Source of the DNA: Cunninghamia lanceolata
Taxonomy: Eukaryota > Streptophyta > Pinopsida > Cupressales > Cupressaceae
NCBI GenBank assembly: GCA_027924645.1
Contig: BSBN01000140.1
Coordinates: forward strand, 14,514,501 to 14,578,500
Reading direction: 5' to 3'
DNA: 64,000 bases
The notes under the pieces are model-generated. The model had not been told where the DNA came from and made no database searches. It saw only the letters and a list, made by a program, of their open reading frames with translations. Below are positions 12,030 through 23,521 of this stretch, one piece after another. The first letter of the stretch is position 1; each line of letters begins with the position of its first letter. A program made the position numbers and the translations under genes.

Positions 12030-13662
12030 TTGATTTTAGTGTCAAGTTTGGCCAAAAACTGTAACCTATTATTGTGGGATGACCCACCATCTACTCCAAT
12101 GTCTCTAATAAGAGGAGGAGGAGGTGGAGGGCCTATTCCACTTGGTGGAGGTGGAGTAGGAGGAATACCACCTCTTAGTGGAGGAGGTGGAAGAAATCCA
12201 CCACCACCTTGAAATCAACTTTTTTGTTACATTTAATGGAGACATCCCTTTGAATCTAAATCAACATGATGACATATCAATGGATGCATTGAAGAGTTTA
12301 CCAAGTTTCACAGGAGAAGATGTGACTACACCTACTGAACATATTAGAGATGTGGCTTCTTTGTGTTCTATTCATCACATTACCAAGGAGAACATAGCAA
12401 TCAGGTTATTGGTAGCATCACTAAAAGGTAAAGCTCTTCAATAGTTTAGAGGCTTAAGAGTTAATTCAATTAGACCTTAGGATGAATTAGGTGCTGCTTT
12501 GAATAAGCAATTTTAGGATAAATATGATCATTTATCATTAGTTGAACAAATGACCACTATTACGAGAGCTCCACAAGAGAAAATGTCAGATCTTAATTTT
12601 AGATTTTAGAAAACATGGAATAGAATCCCTGAAATAGTGAAACCCTCACCAGAACATGCCTTTTTGTATTATTTGAGGGCATTAAATTCTGGTATTGCTG
12701 TTATGATACAATCTATGGGTGTGGTAACCTTACCAGCTTCTTTTGATATTGCAATAAGAGCAGAAAACAATTTAATATAGGTTGGTAAAATAGGACCTAG
12801 GCCACCAATGCCAATTTTTCTAGATATACAGCCTTTAATTCCAATTTCAGCCCCACATATTTCACCAATGCGATCTTTTGGTTATCAAGGGAATGCAAAA
12901 AATAGTGCAGATCCCATTCATTCTAAGTTTCAGGAGTTGAATGAAAATTAGCAAAGTATAGCAAAAATATTGCAGACTATAAACAATGATTTAGTAAGTC
13001 TGAAAATTCAAGCAAACAAGAATAACAGGCCTTACCAGGCCCCATACCAAGCAAACAGACCTGGCTATCAGGCAGATTATTAGGGTCAAAGGAGAAAATG
13101 CAACAATAGGCCAAATCAACAATATAATCCAAATGTTGTTAGTACATCAAAAGAAATAGTGCCTATACAGAATAACATGGTTCAGGATTATGCATGGTTT
13201 TACCGATGTAATCAGCCCCATAACCAGGCCACTTGCCCAAATGGGATAGTAAGTCAAGCTTTAATGGTACAGAATAACTATGCTGCTACTGAAAATTTAG
13301 TAGGTGATGTGAATAACTAGCTGGATACTCAAACTCAATATGTTAATCCTGATGTAGCTTTGATGAATTGGTAGGCTAATGAATTTTGTGGTGTAAATTA
13401 GTTACTAGGTCAAAAGTAGTCTTTTACTAATATTGCAGCAAACACAAGATAAAAAGAGAGAGTTGTTGACTTGCAACAACAAGCTGGAACTGCAAATCAG
13501 CAAGCTGATACTGGTAAATAGAAAGCTGGAAATGTACAACAACAAACTAATAAATTTAAAAGTAGAGTTTCTACAAGTTAGCAAGGATAGAATCAAGCTT
13601 TTACGTCAAGTGATCTACATATTTTGTCAAGAGGACAGTCAACTGTAGAAAAAAGATAGCCA
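12030..13662 (+). pseudogene. gag: Element B gag (broken)
   Basis: Structural capsid protein of the element. The N-terminal part has a glycine/proline-rich run (GGGGGGPIPLGGGG, 12111-12200), then one frame change near 12212. After that a single frame carries the capsid signature: SLPSFTGEDVTTPTEHI, RLLVASLKGKALQ followed by a TAG where Trp is expected, then FRGL and DKYDHL, typical of Ty3 gag (PF03732-like). Near 13195-13236 there is a zinc-knuckle relic (FYRCNQPHNQATC) whose first Cys appears to have become Phe. In the main frame, 12442-13657, there are 15 TAG, one TAA and no TGA; most TAGs stand where Gln would fit. The C-terminal third is Gln-rich (DLQQQAGTANQQA). Protease follows in the same frame. 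Confidence 0.85.
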
Positions 13663-13698
13663 GCGGCAAATAAACAGCCAGCTAGAGACCAATTAGAG

Positions 13699-14469
13699 GT
13701 GGTTGTCCCAAAAGTACAGCAAAAGGTTAGTGGTCATGTTTTCAATATTTTGGATGATATGAAAAAGGAAACAGTAAGCATGTCTATTTTATATGCTTTA
13801 CATATTCTAGGACAAAAGGATTTATTACAAGATGCATTATCTCAGTTGTCTTTGTCAAATGAAGTACAAAAATCACATCAACCTCAAGTTGTGTTTACAA
13901 ATGAGGCAGAAAAAAGAGTAGAGAAGCCTAAACTAGTAGGTAAACCTCCACCATTCTATGTCACTCTGATTGTAGGTTACCATTTAGTACATAATTACAT
14001 GATAGACTAAGGAGCTAGCAGCTCAGTTATGCCAAAACAACTAGCTGATAAGTTAGGCCTGAAATATGAACCTATTGTTAGGGGTGTTGTACAAATGGAT
14101 GGAACTGAGTTTAATAGAATTGGAATGTTCAAAAATTTAGGCCTTACTCTGCATGTCTATCCAAACTTTGTTATACATTAGGATATCTATGTAATTGATC
14201 TGCGACCTACCTTTGCTATTTACTTATCCTGAGATTTTACAATAAGGTTAGGAGGTTATTTGTCTTCTGATTGGATGCATTTGTTCTACAGAACTAGATA
14301 TGGAACCAAGGTTACAATCAAATCCAAGTCATTAGCCAAAGATCACCTTGATACTTATACACCCAGTTCAATAAATGCCAACCTTTCCATTTTTTATCAA
14401 GAAAATCTAATTCATGTTCAAGACCCAAGTACACCATTAGAGGGAATTCCTGATCTGGTTTTAGACTAA
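13699..14469 (+). pseudogene. Element B aspartic protease (broken)
   Basis: Processes the gag-pol polyprotein. In the same frame as gag. The flap-side strand VTLIVGYHLVHNYMID leads into the active site, where the codon for the Ser of D-S/T-G-A is TAA (14008-14010), followed by GASSSVMPKQLADKLGL. Further on come QMDGTEFNRIG, LGLTLHVYPNFVI and an LS-stop-DF block at about 14220-14240 that matches the usual LxRDF/LGRDF C-terminal end of retroviral-type proteases (family knowledge), with TGA in place of Arg. A linker follows (RYGTKVTIKSKS, then DPSTPLEGIPDLVLD) up to a TAA at 14467. The catalytic Asp itself is intact, but the active-site stop means no working enzyme. Confidence 0.8.
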
Positions 14470-14581
14470 TGGGCAGCAGAGAATCATGAAACAGATCCAT
14501 TTGAGCAGATGGATGAGATAGGCCTTGGTGTGTATATGATCCGGGAGAAAAATGCAGTCATTCCAAATCTGATTGAAGGAG

Positions 14582-14589
14582 AAAAAAAC
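14582..14589 (+). promoter_or_regulatory. In-phase A AAA AAC heptamer at protease/RNase H junction
   Basis: The gag-protease frame reads GAA AAA AAC AAG here (codons starting 14581), which is exactly the X XXY YYZ layout of a -1 slippery heptamer (positions 14583-14589). A -1 slip moves from the gag-protease frame to the frame of the following RNase H (CAA GCT ATT GAA GAT). Without slipping, the zero frame ends at a TAG about 28 codons later. A plain one-base indel in the A7 run of a dead element would give the same picture. Confidence 0.4.
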
Positions 14590-14612
14590 AAGCTATTGAA
14601 GATAAAAATGAT

Positions 14613-14984
14613 GTTTGGGAACTTTATTTTGATGGTTATAGAAGCAAGATTGGTGCTGGAGGAAGGGTTGTTTTAGTTTCTCCCACAGATCATAAATAAT
14701 ATTCATCTTTCAGATTTGCTTTCAGCTATTCTAATAACACAACTGAGTATGAAGCTTTAGTTCATGGACTAGAATGGGCAAGAAAAAGAAAAATCAAATG
14801 TTTAAAGGTTTTTGGAGATAGTGAATTAATTGTTAAACAAGTCAGAAACATGACTTGCTAAAATTATATAAGCATAGAGTCTAGGACATGATAGATGAAT
14901 TCGATGCATTTAATCTAATATATGTACCTAGAACTGATAATAAGCAAGCTGATAAGCTAGCTACTATAGGTGCTGAATACGATA
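14613..14984 (+). pseudogene. Element B additional (archaeal-type) RNase H, upstream of RT
   Basis: Would cut RNA in RNA-DNA hybrids. Catalytic pattern, in order: YFDG with the Asp at 14631, SKIGAGGRVVLVSP, TTEYEALVHGLEWA (Glu), FGDSELIVKQV (Asp) and, after a frame change near 14860, VPRTDNKQADKLA (fourth acidic residue). These motifs match the additional RNase H described in Tat-type plant elements rather than the RT-linked gypsy RNase H, which is present separately at 16285-16678. Two in-frame TAAs interrupt it. About 170 codons of linker (VVRPLVPDNNISWQVVDS and beyond) follow before RT. The position between protease and RT is unusual; as far as I recall most described elements have it after RT-RNase H. 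Confidence 0.8.
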
Positions 14985-15439
14985 TTCCTGTAGAAATGAA
15001 AAACATTCATTCTTCTTTATATGTCAATATTGTTGTAAGACCATTAGTCCCAGATAATAATATTAGTTGGCAAGTGGTTGACAGTGATGAACAGATTATG
15101 AATTTCTTAATGGAAGAGGCTAAATTTTCTGCAAGTAATCAGCAGAAATTTATGTAGCATTATGATGATCAAATACTTTAGTTAAGATCAAACAAGCTAC
15201 CTAAGGGCTTAGCAACCTTAGAATCAATCTTTAATACTGATGATCAAGTAAGAAAGGATAAATCCATCTTGTCAGTGAAACAAGAAGACTATGAACCTAT
15301 TGAGATCTTTAAAGGGAAGTTACTCAAGCTTGGAAATATACGTACAAAGGAAGAACATCAAGCATTCATCTAGCTTTGTCAGGCGTTTAGTGACATATTT
15401 GCATAGGAGTATGAAGATCTGAAAGGTTTCAACCCAGAG

Positions 15440-16080
15440 TTGGCTCAACATACAATAAAGATTGAACCCAAGGCAAAATCCGTCAGACAGAAGCAAAGGC
15501 CACTAAATCCTAAGATGGAAGTGCTTATGAAGACTGAACTCAATAAACTCATTGAAGTTAATATCATTTTTCCTATCAAACATACTTCATGGGTTTCTAA
15601 CTTGGTTCCTGTCAGAAAAAAGAATGGAGAAATTAGATTATGTGTTGATTTCCTGTGATTTAAACAGAGCATCTTTAAAGGATCATTATCCTTTACCATC
15701 TATGGAATGGATATTGTAGGTGGTTTCTAGATCAGAAAGATTCTCTTTGTTGGATGGTTATTCAGGTTATAACCAAATTCTTGTAAAGGAGGAAGAACAA
15801 TACAAGACAACTTTTACCATAAAATGGGGCACACTAACATACACAAAGATGTCATTTGGTTTATCAAATGTAGGTGCAACATTTTAGAGAGAAATGGACA
15901 TGGCTTTTCAAGGTCTGATTAATAAGTTTGTGTTTGTATACTTTGATGATGTGACTTTTTTTGTAAAAAATCTGAAGATCATTTTCAGCATTTAAAACTA
16001 ATTTTTGAAAGATGTAGAGAATTTGGGGTATCGCTTAACCCAAAGAAGAGTATTTTTTCTATTCATGAAGGTAAACTGGT
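15440..16080 (+). pseudogene. Element B reverse transcriptase (broken)
   Basis: RNA-dependent DNA polymerase of the element. It opens with KPKxxxVRQKQRPLNPKM-like residues at 15467-15520, then WVSNLVPVRKKNGEIRLCVD (15590-15652). A frame change near 15655 leads to DLNRASLKDHYPLPSM, then FSLLDGYSGYNQI, TKMSFGLSN.GATF (with TAG where Gln is usual) and VYFDDVTFF. The catalytic YxDD is YFDD at 15939-15950. A second frame change follows in a T run near 15960, then NPKKSIFSIHEGKLVGHIVS. Order and motifs are those of Ty3/gypsy RT. Two frame changes and several stops leave it non-functional. Confidence 0.9.
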
Positions 16081-16678
16081 AGGACACATAGTGTCTAAAG
16101 ATGTAATATCAATTGATCCTAAAAGGATTACTACAATACTGGCATTACCTCTTCTTGCACACAAGAAAGGCTTACAGAGCTTTCTAGGAAGAATTAACTT
16201 TGTAAGAAGGTTTATTCTTAACATAGTAGCACTTTTACAGCCTCTGACAACAATGCTGAAGAAGAATATTCCTTTCAGCTAGACCAAAGAAGGAAAGTAG
16301 AGCTTTGAAGAGATAAAGGAGGCATTTGCTGCTGATCCAACTTTGATAAATCCAAATTTTGATAAAGAGTTCATTTTATATGCTTTCGACAGTGTGGATA
16401 CTATATCAGCTATGCTTTGTTAGCAGAATGACGAAGGAATGGAACAGCCTGTGGCATTTTTTAGCCAAATTCTGCATAACTATGAGGTAAGATATTCTTT
16501 TGTTGAAAAGCATATATTGGCTATTATTAGGAGCCTAAAGAAGTTTAAACATATGCTTTCAAATAACAGAATTCAGGTAATGGTTGTCTATCCTACATTG
16601 AAAGAATTCTTGCTTAGTAAGGATTTAAGTGATAAGAGAGCAGGGTGGATAACTAAGGTTATGGAGTATGACATCTAA
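16081..16678 (+). pseudogene. Element B RT thumb and RT-linked RNase H (broken)
   Basis: Continues RT in the same frame: DPKRITTILALPLLAHKKG, SFLGRINFVRRFI and LQPLTTMLKKN form the usual connection after RT. The gypsy RNase H follows: SFEEIKEAFAADPTLINPN, FILYAFDSVDTISAML, a TAG in place of Gln, then PVAFFSQILHNYEVRYSFVE, KHILAIIRSLKKFKHML and KRAGWITKVMEYDI. The RYS..EK and LKKF.H landmarks are those of the Ty3 RNase H. This is the element's second RNase H, alongside the one at 14613-14984. Stops at 16280, 16301 and 16421 are all TAG. Confidence 0.85.
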
Positions 16679-16774
16679 ATTAAAGTCACCAAGCTGGTCT
16701 GAGGCAAAGGACTGTGTTAACAACTTGAATAAAATGAAAAATACAACAAGGAACTTGAAGGAGAACCTAAGATA

Positions 16775-18067
16775 GTGCTACAAAATGGTGAAGCAACTAC
16801 TGCCCCAGATTCCCCTAAAAATTGGGTGCATGCTATGATCCATTATCTACATACTGATGATTGTCCACAAGACCTGGACATATCTAAAATAAGATATTGT
16901 AGATTGCAGGCAATTCCATATGTTGTAATTGATGAGATTCTGTATAAAAGAGACTTTAATAATGTTTTGCTGAGGTGTGTACAACCAGATCAGACTCAAA
17001 AGATTCTAGAAGAATTTCATGATGGACCTTATGGAGGTCACTTCGAAGCTAGAACAACTCTAAAAATTATGAGAGCTAGTTACTATTGGCCTGACATGTT
17101 CAAGGATGCTCATGAATGGGTAAAGAAATGTTTAAATTGTTTAGTTTTTGCAGGTAAACAAAGACTTGCAACCATGCCCTTGCATCCAATTCAAGTGGAG
17201 CAACCATTTGGCAAGTGGGGATTGGACTTCATTGGTCCTATTAATCCACCTCCAAGCCAAGGACACAGGGGGATTTTGAATGCTACTAACTATTTCACTA
17301 AATAGACTGAAGCAGTTGCTTTGAAAGATGCTAATGAAACATCAGTCCCAAATTTTTATCAAGATCTAGTGTCCAGGTTTAGAACTCCTGACTCTATTAT
17401 TTCAAATAATGCTTTAGCATTCATTAGATTAAGAGTATCTGATTAGTCTATCAAAAATAACATATTTTTGAATATTTCATCAAATTATTACCCTCAAGGT
17501 AATAGATAGGCTGAATCAACTAACAAAAATCTGATTAAAATCATAAAGAAAATAGTTGATGAAAATTAGAGGTCTTAGCATGATAAGTTGAAGTTAGCAT
17601 TATACGCTGATAGGATTACACCTAAAAGATCAATAGGTAATTCACCCTATGTGCATACATATGGAAAAGAAGCCTATTTACCAATAATAGTGGAGTTGCC
17701 AACTCTTAGTTACATAAAAGAACTAGATTTGCTTAAAGAACAACCAATGTAAATCAGGCTTGCACAGCTGATTGAACTTGAAGAAGTAAAAAAAGAGGCC
17801 TTGAAAACATTGGAAATACACTAGGCCCAAATGAAGAGAACATTTGATAAAAGGGTAGTCCCAAGAATTTATAAAGAGGGAGATCTAGTTTTCAAGTGGA
17901 ATGAGTTCAAGAGCAGGCCAGGTCAGCATACAAAGTTTGATGCAATGTGAGATGGAGCATACATAATAATAGGATGCAAGCAACACAATACATTCCAGGT
18001 TGCTAAGTTAGATTGTGAGGTGTTGCCAATCCTAGTTAATGGGATTCACCTCAAGTTATGCTATTAG
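16775..18067 (+). pseudogene. Element B integrase (broken)
   Basis: Inserts the DNA copy into the genome. The HHCC zinc finger is complete: His at 17028 and 17048, Cys at 17129 and 17138 (EFHDGPYGGHFEARTT ... KKCLNCLVF). The catalytic core has the first Asp in WGLDFIGPI. The second Asp is lost: the usual SDNG-like site reads SIISNNALAF, a GAT-to-AAT type change near 17404. The Glu side survives as YYPQGNRxAESTN. The C-terminal part (KRTFDKRVVPRIYKEGDLVF, FDAM, GAYIIIGCKQHNTFQVAKLD) lacks a chromodomain. From 17303 to 18067 stops are about seven TAG, one TAA and one TGA. An intact stretch of 176 codons opens the domain. Confidence 0.88.
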
Positions 18068-18346
18068 AGATGTAGCCTTATACTGCAAATAAGTGCTTTG
18101 CACATTTAGTTTAGTTATTGTTTTTTTTTTCCAAGACGTGCTTTTGCAAATGTTTCTAGCTTTGTTTTAAGCAAGTCAGTTTAGTTTCAGTTTTTAGTTT
18201 TGTTGTTGTTTTAGAGTTTCAGTTAGTTTTGAGTTGCAGAATTTTTCAAGGTTCAGGGCAGAAAAGACTCTATGCCTAATGGAATTGCAAAGGGTACTGG
18301 TCCTAAGTTGTTTAGAAGGCAAATACCCCTACGAGGTCACCAAAAA
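18068..18346 (+). other. 3' untranslated end of element B
   Basis: T-rich, non-coding. The last bases before the 3' LTR are GAGGTCACCAAAAA, so there is no clean polypurine tract; GGCAGAAAAGA at about 18257 is the nearest purine run. Either the tract has decayed or this family uses a short, impure one. Confidence 0.5.
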
Positions 18347-21300
18347 TGTTACTAAATTTTTGTTCACACTAAATTTAGTTAGGCCTATGTGCAGTTGTTC
18401 AAAAGGAATAAAAGAAAACTTTGAAGTTATGCATTTAATGAACAACTGATGTCTTGACAAAGCAGAAAGAAAGATGGAATTCAGTTGACAAAATAACCCA
18501 TCAGTCTAATTAGGACTGATGAATCATCATGACAAGAGAATCAAGTTGTCAATGTATCAATCATTCAAAAAATACACATGATCTAACATAGTGTTATCTT
18601 TCAGGAGTTATAAGAAAAATTGATTATTCAGTTGATCAGATTTGAAAGAAAGAAAGAAAGAAAGACATTTGTATTGAACTGTTATTTCATGTCATGTTTT
18701 GAACATACATTCAATATCTGTTACTTTATCCTATACATTGATTGAAAAAGAAATACACATACATCAAGTGCATAAGATAAATTAATTGATCATTTTTAAA
18801 AGAAGTGTTCAAATGTGTCCCACACAAGCCATGGGAGTAACTAGACTGAGGAATGCAGACATGCAAGCTATACATCTGATGATAAAAGAAGTAAATGACA
18901 CATGATAAAATTAAACATCCATCATTGCCTGAGCAAAAAGGTTGTTTTGTTGATGATCTTTAGTTTTTGAAGGTTGTTTTTGCTGATGTTGATCTTCAAT
19001 CTTTAGCTTCAGCTCCTATCATCAATTGAACCTGCAGAAAGTTGAGGAAAGTCCCATAAGAGCACCAGATGTTTAAATTTATTATATGCTTTATCACGCA
19101 GACTTATCAACTTGTCACATCATGTATTTCATATGAAAGATCAAATTAGACATGTGCTACAAGTCAAATATCATAAAGAAGATCAATCAATACCATCAGG
19201 TATATTTTTCATGCTAACTTATTTGTTCACTGTGAAGGTATAGGAAAAGTAATGTTGTTGATTTGAAGATAAATAAACATGTGGAGAAAATGTGGCTTCC
19301 ATAAGGTTTGAGCCCAACATGTTTCCTTTTTTCTCATTCGAAAAGGAATATTAGAAAAAGACAAGATGCATCATTCAAAGTACATCATGCATCATTAATC
19401 AACTTACAGAGAAAGTATGTCATCATGACATTTATTACAGTTGATTAAAGCAAATTAGATAAGTATGTAATGCCTGAGTTAGGTTGACAAAATACAGAAA
19501 TTAGAATTGCAGTCATGAAAGGTATTCCTCTTGTTCATATTATTATCAGAATATTTTATTGTTGTCATATTTCATGTCACATTTTACAAAAATCAGACTT
19601 AGGAAATGATATAAGTATGAAAATGAGATGAATAGGAGACTTATGATCATAACAGTCAAGGAAAAAAAGACACATATGCCAATCAAGTCTCAATTGCATA
19701 TCAAATAAGATGATTAGGTACAAGAACTTTCATTGTTCATGCATATGATGTTGCAGTTGAAGGAAAATGACAAAGTCAAATTGATACATGTCATTTTATT
19801 TATCATTCATATAAGTGTTTACATTGTTACCTAATGAGGAAAAATTTATAGAATAATGCTTACAAGAGCCATCTCAAAGTATAAACATGTACAGGTGTTC
19901 ATTGTTATCAAGTACAACTGAAGCAAGTGATACAAGTCATGCTTATGGAAGGATAGAACCTTTTCTATATCATAAGGAGCTTCTAACAATAGTCATTAGT
20001 GATAATTGAAGTAGATACATCAAGAAAAGATCAAATGACTGATACAGTTTCAGGGAATTATCAAGTATTATCTTTATTTCTCTGACAGAATGATAAAATA
20101 CCTCTTGACTGATGACAGTCAAGTGTAATTATTCATACATTTTGGTGTTAACTATTCATCGATCATACATCATGATTTCATTAAACTGATACATGAAATA
20201 GATATAGTGATACCAAACATATGACATGTGATCAAATTAAACTGATACAAGAAGTGAAACAGTAGAAGATTCATGATACGCTCTATGCTACATTGATACT
20301 ACTGAAGGAGATACAAGTTATCATTATTTCTGATTGATACAATTATGATAGGCATGTGCCATGATGAAAGATAGAAGGAGAGCAAAGACATGATGTGCAT
20401 ACTACAGATAATGATCAAACTGCCACGCTAAATGTGAAAACGCAAGGTAATGTTGATTACTTGATAGTTGACCAATGAGAACAAAATGAAATGCCAAGCT
20501 GAAATTCCTTGCTTAGAAAAGAAATTTAGTGAAAAGAAATAACCACAGTATATTATTCTGCCATGGCCATGACCAGAAGGTAGGGTTTCGTTACTAAATG
20601 AAGAAACCTAGCTGTCGAGAATTTGAAACCCCTCATTTAAAAAAAATGAAACCCTAACTTTCATCTTATGTGCACAAAGAAAAGAATAGTTATAGTGTAT
20701 GTTTTTGACATAGTTGTGAAGGGAGGAGCAAAATTTGTGCTTGAAAAGTGATACCCAGATGATAAAAAATGAAATCCCTCATTTTTCTATCAAAAACCCT
20801 TGTGTTCTTTTTGCACAGTGAAAGGAGAGTTTCAGAAGTGTTTTGATAGTATGGCCATGCCTGAAGGAGGGGTTATCTGAAATATCCACATATGTTTTCA
20901 TGAAACCCCAATACTTTTTTTAAAACATTACAAGAAAAGAATGGAGTTACAGTTCATTTATATCATGGCCATGCCTGAAGATGGCAAATGATATGCATTT
21001 TTAAGAAAACCCTTGTTGCAATCAAGAAACTGTTTTCCTCATTTTTTTTACAAAAATAGTCAAAGGAGGAGAGAATATGCATTTATGTGTTGAAACCCTC
21101 ATGAAAAAATTGACACCTTCAGTCTCATATTAAAAACTAGTGAATATATGCTACAGAAACTAACAATGGCCATGGCCATATGAGCAGAAAAGAATATTCA
21201 AGATACCCAGATGAAGAAAGATCAAGACTCTTGTCTCTCTTTAAAATATGCAATGAAAGTAAAGTATCTATAATAGGGAAGAACAAGAGGATCACCTTCA

Positions 21301-23521
21301 GCTCAAAGAGAAGAGGAATGTAATGGCGGAGACCCCCTATAGGTATTTATCTTTTCTTTTCTCATGTTTTCTCATATTTCACAAGAAGATTTCAAACACA
21401 GAAAGCAAGAATTGTGTCAAGAAAAGAATATTCCATAGAGAAACCAAAGATGGCCATGGCCATTACAATCAAGAAGCCTTAGAAATGAAAGAAATAATAG
21501 TCTAAAGTCAAAATGTCATACACTTACCACTTCCTGCCACTCCTTATGCTCAGAAAATGCAAGAAAACCCATGGGGTTCGACATAGAGAGCCAAGGAAAC
21601 AGAGAAACCCTAAGTGCCAAAGGAGTTGCAGAGTGGTGTCTAGCATAGAGGAACAAATGAAATAATCGAATGATTAGGGTTTTCAACACTTTTTTGTTCG
21701 AACCTTGTTTTCTCATTGATTTTTTTTTTTACCATTGTAAACATAATTATTGCCATATCCAAAAAAATCAAATCGATCTCAAAACATCAAATATGATTGC
21801 CTAGTAATCATCATAGCAAATGGCTGACAGTGGTATGTATTAAACTCCAAAAAAGGTGGTCGACTACTTCATAGTTGAATGATGCTAATACCGCACAGTC
21901 GAAGGGTATTATTTGTGCCTTATATCTTTTTGATAAGATGGGTATTCCTTATGTCTTGCAAAGTCAAAGTCAAAGAGTAATCAAATGAAGACAAAGACCA
22001 AGGAGATTGCAAGGGGTAAATAAAATGGTAGAATTATTATTGTTATTGTATGATAATGACACTTGGAGGAGATGATTTCCATGATGACTCTTCTGACAAG
22101 GTGGCAGACATGGTAAATATATATTGGGAATAGATAATATATTTTACATGAAGGTGAGGATAAGGCTATATTTGCATGGTGAATATATGTAGCAGTGAGA
22201 CCATTTTTGCATTGTAAATGGAGTGATAAGGCAGAGATGGCTATTTATTTTCTCCTTAATGCATGTGGAGTCATAGGGGATTTTTATTTTCCTCTATGTC
22301 CTAATTTTTGCTCAAATCATGCAAATTAGGCAAGTGTAATTGGAGAGATAAGGAGATCTATTTTTATTTTATGATGCACGATTTTACATACAAATAAATT
22401 GTAAATAAATAATAAAGTAATATTCTACAAATTACTTTATTATTTTTTACAAATTGTAAAATCAAAATAAGTACAAGTTGTAACCAATAATACAGTAATT
22501 ATTTTAATTACTTTATTATTTACTCACAATCAATTTTGCAAAAGCAAAATCATGTAAATTGATGAGTTGAGTTAACTAGGCCATCTAGCAGATTTTTGCA
22601 TGATTTGAGGAGTGATTTGAGGGATCTTCGTCAACTTCTTGGTCAAGCATATGGACAAGTCCAAATTGGAGCTATTTTTGCTCAATTTGTGGTATTTTGA
22701 GCCCTTATTTTTTTGGGGATTTTTTAGTTTGCTCATGGATCACTTTGGAGGACTTATTTTTAGAGGTAGCTAGTTGCAGTTCATTTTTTGCATGGCTCTT
22801 AGTGAGAGAAAAGCTTATATACTAAAGCAAAACTTGTTTTTTCTAGTTCTTGCCTTTTTGCTCTTATACACTTTGAGAACAAAGAAGGTTTTGTAGCTCA
22901 TTTTTTATAGTTTTATAGAGATCAGTAGGTTATAGGTTCCATTTTTGTCTCTCTTGCAATTTTTCCTTTGTTCTTTGAAATCAAGTAGTTGCCTTTCCAT
23001 TTGATGCTAGTTGTATGAAGTGATTTGATGAAGTTTTACTATGTTTAATCATTAAAACATTTAAAATTATTGTCTCACTTTTACTTGAAGCACTAAGCAT
23101 AGTGTTATTATAGGTCCTAGGTTGTGTTGATGAAAATAATCCTTTTGTGTTGTGAGAAATCCTTATCCTTCATAAAAAGCCTATTTTCAAACCTTCCTTA
23201 GAAATGCTTTAGTGATATTTGTGCCAAGACTGGATTGTGTGAGTCATATTTCTAAGTTATATTGTGAACCAGATTGCATATGTTCTATTCATATTAGGTG
23301 CATCACCAAATTTTACAGTTTCATTTCCTTATTATTTCCTTCTTACCCCTTTTCCAAAACAAAAAAATCATACATTCCATTAGAATATTTTAAGGGAACC
23401 AACCCACAATCTGGAGGTTGAAACTCATTATAGGTCACCCACAGCCTGTGTTTATCCCCATGTTTCAAAGGATTGCAGAGTGTCACAACTTTGCATAAGG
23501 GTACAATCCTCATCGACAACA
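18347..23521 (+). repeat. 3' LTR of element B
   Basis: 5175 bp, TGTTAC...GACAACA. It keeps a block at about 19266-19335 that the 5' LTR lacks, plus a short duplicated CATCAT..CATGCATCATTAA near 19370. It lacks ~40 bp that the 5' copy has near 8660. CATGGCCATG-type palindromes occur at about 20561, 20851, 20963, 21165 and 21448. The block at 19290-19325 is recognisable in inverted form in solo LTR D (28709-28740), so it is ancestral and was lost from the 5' LTR. Confidence 0.9.

Larger units (their letters stand above)
6024..23521 (+). mobile_element. Element B: 17.5-kb Ty3/gypsy (Tat-like) retrotransposon with 5.1-kb LTRs
   Basis: Direct repeats 6024-11158 and 18347-23521 both start TGTTACTAAATTT and end GACAACA. 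The five bases outside are GTTCT (6019-6023) and GCTCT (23522-23526), a target duplication with one C/T difference. The interior reads in order gag, aspartic protease, an archaeal-type RNase H, reverse transcriptase, RNase H and integrase, with no chromodomain after the integrase. The gypsy order RT-RH-INT plus the additional RNase H points to the Tat side of the Ty3/gypsy family (family knowledge). All coding parts carry stops and some frameshifts, so the copy is dead. It sits inside element A in opposite orientation. Confidence 0.9.

Noticed and set aside
12111..12200. Glycine-rich host protein
   Set aside because: It lies between the element B leader and gag and runs into gag after a frame change, so it is the gag N-terminus.
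12442..18067. TAG reassigned to an amino acid, or functional readthrough of 15 stops
   Set aside because: TAA, TGA and frameshifts also occur, the protease active site has a stop, and an integrase catalytic Asp is lost; decay of a silenced element explains everything.
6024..23521. Endogenous pararetrovirus
   Set aside because: There are LTRs with a target duplication, an integrase and no movement or coat protein, so it is a retrotransposon.
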